This document shows, in pieces, positions 33,474 through 38,056 of a stretch of 38,056 bases of DNA (its first letter is position 1; every line of letters starts with the position of its first letter). The translations under genes and the position numbers were made by a program. The notes below the pieces were generated by a model. It saw only the letters and a program-made list of their open reading frames with translations. It searched no databases and was not told the DNA's origin. The DNA lies in NCBI GenBank assembly GCA_945864585.1, contig CAMBCF010000043.1:1-38056 (forward strand), read 5' to 3'. The DNA comes from Bordetella parapertussis. Its GTDB lineage: Bacteria; Pseudomonadota; Gammaproteobacteria; Burkholderiales; SG8-41.

Positions 33474-34217
33474 ATGAACGCCTGGAATAACATCAAAGCC
33501 ATTATGAAACGCGAGCTCGGCGGGTATTTCACCTCGCCGATTGCTTACGTGTTTTTGATTATCTTTTTGCTGCTGACGGGTTTTTTCACCTTCACCATCG
33601 GCAATTTCTTCGAGCGCGGCGAGGCCTCGCTGGTGTCGTTTTTCACCTGGCACCCGTGGCTGTATCTGTTTCTGGTGCCCGCGGTCGGCATGCGGCTGTG
33701 GTCGGAAGAGCGCCGCCTCGGCACCATGGAATTGCTGCTCACCATGCCGCTCACCACGTGGCAGGCCATCGTCGGCAAGTTTCTCGCCTCCTGGGTGTTT
33801 CTCGGGCTGGCGCTGGTGCTCACTTTCCCGGTGTGGATCACGGTGAACTGGCTGGGCGCGCCGGACAACGGCATCATTCTCGCCGGCTACGCCGGCAGCC
33901 TGTTCCTGGCGGGTTCGTATCTGGCGATCAGTTGCATGACTTCCGCGCTCACGCGCAATCAGGTGATCAGCTTTATTCTGTCGGTGATGATCTGCCTGTT
34001 CCTGATTTTGGCAGGGTATACGCCGGTGACGGATTTGCTGACGCGCTTCGCCAACCCGGTGGTGGTGGACATCATCGCCTCGTTTTCCGTGATGACGCAT
34101 TTTGAAGGGTTTCAGCGCGGCGTGATTGATCTGCGTGACTTATTGTTTTTCGCCTCGGTGATCGGCTTTGCGCTGTTTACCACCGGCGTGATTATTCGTA
34201 GCCAGCGGGCGGGGTAA
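33474..34217 (+). CDS. ABC-2 type permease, GldF-like
   Basis: This 247-residue integral membrane protein has about six hydrophobic segments (first at 20-40 around FTSPIAYVFLIIFLLLTGFF). An ABC-2 permease core is visible: VPAVGMRLWSEERRLGTMELLLTMPLTTWQAIVGKFLASW is the conserved coupling region seen in GldF and NosY-like permeases. The start ATG 33474 is three bases after the ATPase stop, so the two are coupled. It should form the channel for the ATPase at 32719; the substrate is unknown. Confidence 0.92.
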   Translation: MNAWNNIKAIMKRELGGYFTSPIAYVFLIIFLLLTGFFTFTIGNFFERGEASLVSFFTWHPWLYLFLVPAVGMRLWSEERRLGTMELLLTMPLTTWQAIVGKFLASWVFLGLALVLTFPVWITVNWLGAPDNGIILAGYAGSLFLAGSYLAISCMTSALTRNQVISFILSVMICLFLILAGYTPVTDLLTRFANPVVVDIIASFSVMTHFEGFQRGVIDLRDLLFFASVIGFALFTTGVIIRSQRAG

Positions 34218-34220
34218 ATC

Positions 34221-36134
34221 ATGAAAAAAAATAATTTCGGTTCCCTGTTTTATTCCGCCGGCGGCCTGTTGCTGCTGGCGGTCATTCTTGTAGCCGCGAA
34301 CTTTTTGTTCGGCTCGTTCAGGGCGCGCGTCGATTTGACGCAGGGCAGCGTGTACACGCTGTCGCCGGGGACGCGCGCGATTTTGAGCAAGCTCGAAGCG
34401 CCGGTGAAAATCCGCTACTACTACACGCAGGGCGGCAACACCGTGCCGGTGGGTCTGAAGACTTTTGCGAAACGTGTTGAGGACCTGCTCGCTGAATACA
34501 AAGCGGCGTCGGGCGGCAAAGTAATCATCGAGAAATTCAACCCCGAACCCGATTCGGATGCCGAGGAATCCGCGGCACTCGACAACGTCGAAGCGCAGCA
34601 GACCAACACCGGCGAGAAGTTTTATCTGGGCCTCGCGGTGTCGTTCCTCGACAAGAAAGAAGCGATACCGGTGCTGTCGGCGGACCGCGAGCGGCTGCTG
34701 GAATACGATCTCACCAGCAAAATCTCACAGGTCACGCAGGCTAAAAAACCGGTGATCGGTTTGATGGCGGGTTTACCGGTGCTGGGCCGCTCGCTCAACC
34801 CGATGACCAAGCAGCAACCCACCGAGCCGTGGGTGCTGGGTGCGGAATTGAAACGCGCCTTTGAAGTGAAGAAGATCGACCTCGACGCCAAGAAAATTGA
34901 CGACGACGTCAAAGTGCTGCTGGTGATTCATCCGAAAAACATCACCGAGGAAGCCGAGTACGCGATTGATCAATTCGTGCTGCGCGGCGGCAAGCTGGTG
35001 GCGTTTGTTGATCCGTATGCCTATTTCGATCAGCAGCCCGACATGCAAAATCCGTTCGGCGGCAATCAGGCGGGCGGTTCTGCTCTCTACAACCTGTTCA
35101 AGGGCTGGGGCGTGGAGATGGACGGCGGTAAAGTAATTGCCGACATGACGTTTCCCAGCGGTTCAGGCCCGCGTTTGCTGCCGACGCTGCTGATGCTCAC
35201 CAACGACGCATTTAACCTGGACGATATCGTGATGAGCCAGGTGGGCACCATGCTGGTTCCCTTCGGCGGCACCTTCAAGGGCAAGCTGGCGGAGGGGTTG
35301 AAGCAATCGGTTCTGATACACTCATCGAAAAACGCGATGCCGGTGGATTTGATAATCGCCACCCTGTCGGGCGAGCCTTCCACACGCGGCTTCCAGCCCA
35401 CGGGTCAAGAAGAGCCGATCGCGATACGCCTCAGCGGCAAATTCAAGTCGGCTTTCCCCAATGGCGAGCCGGTACCGCAGCAGATGGCGGCCAAAAAAGG
35501 TGAGCCCTTGGTGCCGCCGCCACCGTCTTCGGGTAAGCACATGCGCGAAGCCGCGGCGGAAAATTCCGTGGTGCTGGTCGCGGACGTCGACATGCTTACC
35601 GACGGTGCAGCGGTTGAGGTGCAGGACGTGTTCGGCCAAAAAGTGGTGGTGCCGCGCAACGGCAACCTGGCTTTTGCACAGAGCCTGGTCGAGCAACTCG
35701 CGGGCGATCAGCATCTGATGACGCTGCGCAGCCGCGCCGCGTTCAGCAAGCCGCTGACGGTGTTGCGGCAGATGGAAGCGCAGGCGCAGCAAATCTATCT
35801 GGGCAAGATCAAAGGCCTCGAAGATGGTTTGAACAAGACCACGGAAAATCTTCAGGCGCTGCAAAAAGGCCGTACCGGAACCGGCGCCGCGGCCACGGCC
35901 ACCGCGGTATTGACACCAGAGCAGCAAGTCGAGATAGAAAACTTCCGCAAGAAAGCCAATGAGACGCGCAAGGAATTGAAGGAGTTGCGCAAGAATCTGC
36001 GGGTGGACACCGACCGGCTGGAACTGTGGACCAAGGTGGTCAACATCGGCGCGATACCGCTGCTGGTGGCGATACTCGGCTTGCTGCTGGCGCTGGCCAA
36101 ACGCCGCAAATTGAGAGTGGCGGTGGCAGCATGA
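34221..36134 (+). CDS. GldG-like auxiliary ABC component
   Basis: A 637-residue protein of the 'gliding motility-associated ABC transport auxiliary component' type (GldG; PF09822-like). It has an N-terminal membrane helix (about 9-30), a large periplasmic part starting with RVDLTQGSVYTLSPGTRAIL and KIRYYYTQGG, an ALDNVEAQQTNTGEKFYLGL region, a coiled-coil-like stretch (about 515-605, rich in K/E with ENLQALQKG and NFRKKANETRKELKELRKN) and a second helix near the C-terminus (about 610-630). Both ends are thus membrane-anchored. It is four bases after the permease and overlaps the next gene by ATGA. Function in this organism is unknown. Confidence 0.9.
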   Translation: MKKNNFGSLFYSAGGLLLLAVILVAANFLFGSFRARVDLTQGSVYTLSPGTRAILSKLEAPVKIRYYYTQGGNTVPVGLKTFAKRVEDLLAEYKAASGGKVIIEKFNPEPDSDAEESAALDNVEAQQTNTGEKFYLGLAVSFLDKKEAIPVLSADRERLLEYDLTSKISQVTQAKKPVIGLMAGLPVLGRSLNPMTKQQPTEPWVLGAELKRAFEVKKIDLDAKKIDDDVKVLLVIHPKNITEEAEYAIDQFVLRGGKLVAFVDPYAYFDQQPDMQNPFGGNQAGGSALYNLFKGWGVEMDGGKVIADMTFPSGSGPRLLPTLLMLTNDAFNLDDIVMSQVGTMLVPFGGTFKGKLAEGLKQSVLIHSSKNAMPVDLIIATLSGEPSTRGFQPTGQEEPIAIRLSGKFKSAFPNGEPVPQQMAAKKGEPLVPPPPSSGKHMREAAAENSVVLVADVDMLTDGAAVEVQDVFGQKVVVPRNGNLAFAQSLVEQLAGDQHLMTLRSRAAFSKPLTVLRQMEAQAQQIYLGKIKGLEDGLNKTTENLQALQKGRTGTGAAATATAVLTPEQQVEIENFRKKANETRKELKELRKNLRVDTDRLELWTKVVNIGAIPLLVAILGLLLALAKRRKLRVAVAA

Positions 36135-37312
36135 ACCGCAAACAGTTTCTGCTCATGTTGGTGGCAGTCGCCGTGCTCGGCGGCGCCGGGCTGGCGATGT
36201 TCTGGCAGGAGCTTTCCGGCTACAAGGAAAGCGGCGCTAAGATCGGCGCGAAAGTGCTGCCCGAACTGAAGGCGGCAGATGCCACGGAAATTCGTCTGAA
36301 GGACGCCAAAAACGAAGTCACGCTGGTGAGCAAAGGCGGCTCGTGGAGTGTGAAAGAACGCGGCGGCTATCCTGCGGACGTCGGTGAAATAAGCGAGCTG
36401 CTGGCGAAGCTGGTGGAAGCGAAGATCGTGCAGTCGGAGTCGGTAGGCGCGTCGCTCTATTCGCGGCTGAATCTTGATGAGCCGGGCAAAGTTGGCAAGG
36501 TTGAGGGCGCCGGTACCTTGCTCGAGCTCAAAGACAAAACCGGAAAGCCAATCGCGCGGCTGATTTTCGGCAAGGTGTCACTGAAAAAAGACCCCGGCAA
36601 CCCGCTGCCCAACGCGGTGGATGGCGTGCCCGCGGGCCGTTACATGATCGCGCCGGGCAAGATCACCAGCGTGGTGGTGGTGTCCGATCCGTTTGCGAAT
36701 GTTGACGCCAAAGCGGGCAAGTGGCTGGCGAAAAACTTTTTCAAGGCCGACCGCATCAGGACGCTGACGGTGGGCGAGGGCGCGGCACAGTGGAAAATTA
36801 CGCGTGAGCTGGAATACAGCCAGTGGAAATTTGCCGCCGGCGCGGGCCAGCTTGATCCGAGTGCCGCGGTGGGCGCGGTGAATGCGCTGGGCCAGCTTGC
36901 GTTCAGCGATGTATCGACCGCGGCGAAAGTGGAAGGCGATAAGGTCACCACCATGGTCGCCGAAACATTCGACAATCTGACGTACACCATCCGCGTGGCG
37001 AAACAGAAAAGCGGCGACGATTACCTGTTTAACTTTGTGTTGACGGGTGAGCCGCCCAAAACGCGGGTACCGGAAAAAGACGAAAAGCCCGACGAGATAG
37101 AGCGCCGCGCGAAAGAATATGTCGATACCCTGAAGCGTCTCGAAGCGCGCGCCCAGTTCGAAAAAATACTCGGGCAGTGGGTGTATGTGATGCCGGCGAA
37201 ATCGCTGGAGCCGATGCTGAAAGATCGCGCGCAGATGGTGGTGCAGCCGCGCAAGCCGGGCGATGACAAAGGCGGCCCGCCGCGCGGCATGATGCCTGGA
37301 TTTCCCCGTTAA
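36131..37312 (+). CDS. DUF4340-domain protein linked to the GldG-like system
   Basis: ATG 36131 overlaps the previous stop (ATGA), giving 393 residues. A longer in-frame start inside the preceding gene is rejected. One N-terminal helix (about 6-25, FLLMLVAVAVLGGAGLAMF) anchors a periplasmic domain with repeated DUF4340-type units (ATEIRLKDAKNEVTLVSKGGSWSV; SRLNLDEPG; LIFGKV). A Pro/Gly-rich tail ends in MMPGFPR. DUF4340 proteins commonly accompany GldG-like ABC systems. It probably works with the permease complex in the periplasm, but no activity is known. Confidence 0.88.
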   Translation: MNRKQFLLMLVAVAVLGGAGLAMFWQELSGYKESGAKIGAKVLPELKAADATEIRLKDAKNEVTLVSKGGSWSVKERGGYPADVGEISELLAKLVEAKIVQSESVGASLYSRLNLDEPGKVGKVEGAGTLLELKDKTGKPIARLIFGKVSLKKDPGNPLPNAVDGVPAGRYMIAPGKITSVVVVSDPFANVDAKAGKWLAKNFFKADRIRTLTVGEGAAQWKITRELEYSQWKFAAGAGQLDPSAAVGAVNALGQLAFSDVSTAAKVEGDKVTTMVAETFDNLTYTIRVAKQKSGDDYLFNFVLTGEPPKTRVPEKDEKPDEIERRAKEYVDTLKRLEARAQFEKILGQWVYVMPAKSLEPMLKDRAQMVVQPRKPGDDKGGPPRGMMPGFPR

Positions 37313-37322
37313 AAGGGCAGCC

Positions 37323-37514
37323 ATGGATACCAGCAAAGTCAACAAATCTCCGGTGCTGCCGGCCGCTCATCCATGGGCGCCTGTAAAGCGCAAAGGCATC
37401 TACGAATCCGACGTGACCGCGCTGGTGCGCTGCATGCTCGAAGACGATGCGATACGTGAAGATCAGCGCGTGGCATGGGAACGCTGGCGCAATGATCCGG
37501 CTAATTTAAAGTAG
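37323..37514 (+). CDS. Small conserved-type protein (possibly DUF3460)
   Basis: A 63-residue product starts at ATG 37323 behind AAAAGGG, ten bases after the DUF4340 gene. The segment YESDVTALVRCMLEDD followed by EDQRVAWERWRNDP resembles the DUF3460 pattern of small betaproteobacterial proteins (YESE.T.FL...L.....Q..GR..WW..). The match is partial and made by eye. No signal peptide or membrane helix is present. It is likely the last gene of the GldA-like transcript, since an inverted repeat follows 20 bases later. Confidence 0.65.
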   Translation: MDTSKVNKSPVLPAAHPWAPVKRKGIYESDVTALVRCMLEDDAIREDQRVAWERWRNDPANLK

Positions 37515-37534
37515 TGTATGCCGGCAAACGAAGG

Positions 37535-37619
37535 GTGGACAAAACGTTTTTGTTTTGCCCACGCTGCCGCGTAAACGCCGGACGCCGAACTGTGGGCAAA
37601 ACAAAAACGTTTTGCCCAC
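37535..37619. repeat. Large inverted repeat after the GldA-like operon
   Basis: Arms at 37535-37562 and 37592-37619 are complementary in 27 of 28 positions and built on GTGGGCAAAACAAAAACG. Each arm is also partly self-complementary (GGGCAAAAC/GTTTTGCCC). The 29-base loop is GC-rich. It could act as a bidirectional terminator or be a small non-autonomous mobile element. Confidence 0.88.
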
Positions 37620-37664
37620 CCTGCCACACACGTTGACTTTCGCGGCTGATGGCTTTTTGCGACG

Positions 37665-37910
37665 TTATTTTTCGCTGGCCGGTAGCATCAAACTTAGCCG
37701 GTTGCGGTTTGCGCTGCGCTCGTAGCGCAGATTGCGCGCGATGCCTGCGACCATCTGCAGACCCAGCCCGCCGACGCGCCAGTTTTCTGCCGGGCCGGAA
37801 TAATCGGGCGCCTGGATATTCTCAAGCGGATTAAATTCAAACGCCGCGTCTTCGTAGCGCGCGTGTATGCCCTCGGTGCTGCGCGTGAGCTCCACCCAAA
37901 CCGGCCACTC
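37665..37910 (-). pseudogene. RsbW-like anti-sigma/HATPase fragment, N-terminus missing
   Basis: About 80 C-terminal residues of a small GHKL ATPase are visible. They include a D-box-like EDAAFEFNPLE, the G-box VGGLGLQMVAGIARNLRYERS and the final NRLSLMLP strand, as in RsbW-type anti-sigma regulatory kinases. The N-box half is absent. Upstream of about 37910 the reading frame meets unrelated AT-rich sequence and a stop at 37926. No acceptable start remains beyond an internal GTG at 37895. It is therefore a truncated gene, cut by the sequence at the right edge of the window. Confidence 0.7.
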
Positions 37911-38056
37911 AGAGCCTGTGAAAAATTATAAAAATATCTGTAGTACCCAGTCCACGGCCAGAGCGCTGGTACGTTAAGAGAGCTATGACAACGCGAGATG
38001 GAATCGAGATGACAGGCGAAAGCGGAGAATTGTTCGAGGGGACTCTGGTGCAGGTA
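37911..38056. mobile_element. Possible end of an unidentified mobile element
   Basis: Sequence beginning GAGCCTGTGAAAAATTATAA abruptly replaces the 5' part of the RsbW-like gene. Its composition changes and a short open frame begins at ATG 37985 (MTTRDGIEMTGESGELFEG) running off the window. The start of the segment looks like an insertion-sequence tip, but I cannot assign a family. The alternative is a simple rearrangement joint. Confidence 0.35.

Overview
The window looks like a chromosomal segment of a Betaproteobacterium (GC-rich; Burkholderiales or Nitrosomonadales-like, genus not determinable by eye). The main support is one conserved gene block in betaproteobacterial order: mlaFEDCB, ibaG, murA, hisGDCBHAFIE, tatABC, a DegS/AlgW-like protease, petABC, sspA and sspB. 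Abundant Bug-type solute receptors fit the same assignment.

Layout. 1-150: the tip of an ISAzo13-like insertion sequence, which has cut the DNA-binding end off a sigma-54 response regulator (to 1446). 1512-3574 (minus strand): a Bug receptor, a second Bug gene reduced by an in-frame internal deletion, and an orphan ABC ATPase. 3712-6967: the Mla phospholipid-transport operon and ibaG. 7075-8337: murA. 8403-15492: a complete run of nine histidine genes. 15502-17221: tatABC. 17226-18404: an anchored HtrA protease, convergent with tatC. 18707-21499: the cytochrome bc1 complex. 21649-22766: sspA and sspB. 22775-28066: an accessory metabolic block with a Bug receptor, two near-identical 503-residue Tat-type amidohydrolases, and a cyclase-family hydrolase. 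The two amidohydrolases are each followed by a clear intrinsic terminator. 28067-30982: a repeat-rich island holding a REP-associated tyrosine transposase among GGCGGGTTAC repeats and a decayed IS1634-like transposase with three nonsense codons and one frameshift. 30983-32286: a beta-hydroxyacid dehydrogenase and a small membrane protein. 32476-32550: tRNA-Thr(TGT). 32719-37514: a GldA/GldF/GldG-like ABC system with a DUF4340 protein and a small conserved protein. 37665-38056: a 5'-truncated RsbW-like ATPase running into unrelated, possibly mobile, sequence. Both ends of the window therefore appear to lie in mobile or repetitive DNA.

How the genes work together. Mla, MurA and Tat serve the cell envelope. 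The Tat system probably exports the Rieske protein PetA and the two amidohydrolases encoded downstream. SspB carries a ClpX-binding tail. The Bug, amidohydrolase and cyclase genes look like a scavenging and hydrolysis module for an unknown small carboxylate, amide or lactone.

The most unusual signal is a family of six intergenic elements between 12.0 and 22.4 kb, upstream of hisH, hisF, hisI, tatB, sspA and sspB. Each starts at or just after the upstream stop codon with tandem seven-base units (consensus GTRARGC) and ends against the next start codon with units of the complementary motif. Because seven is not a multiple of three, the repeated TGA/TAA closes all three reading frames. The right arm also takes the place of a normal ribosome-binding site. 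Three further intergenic repeat families occur elsewhere in the window.
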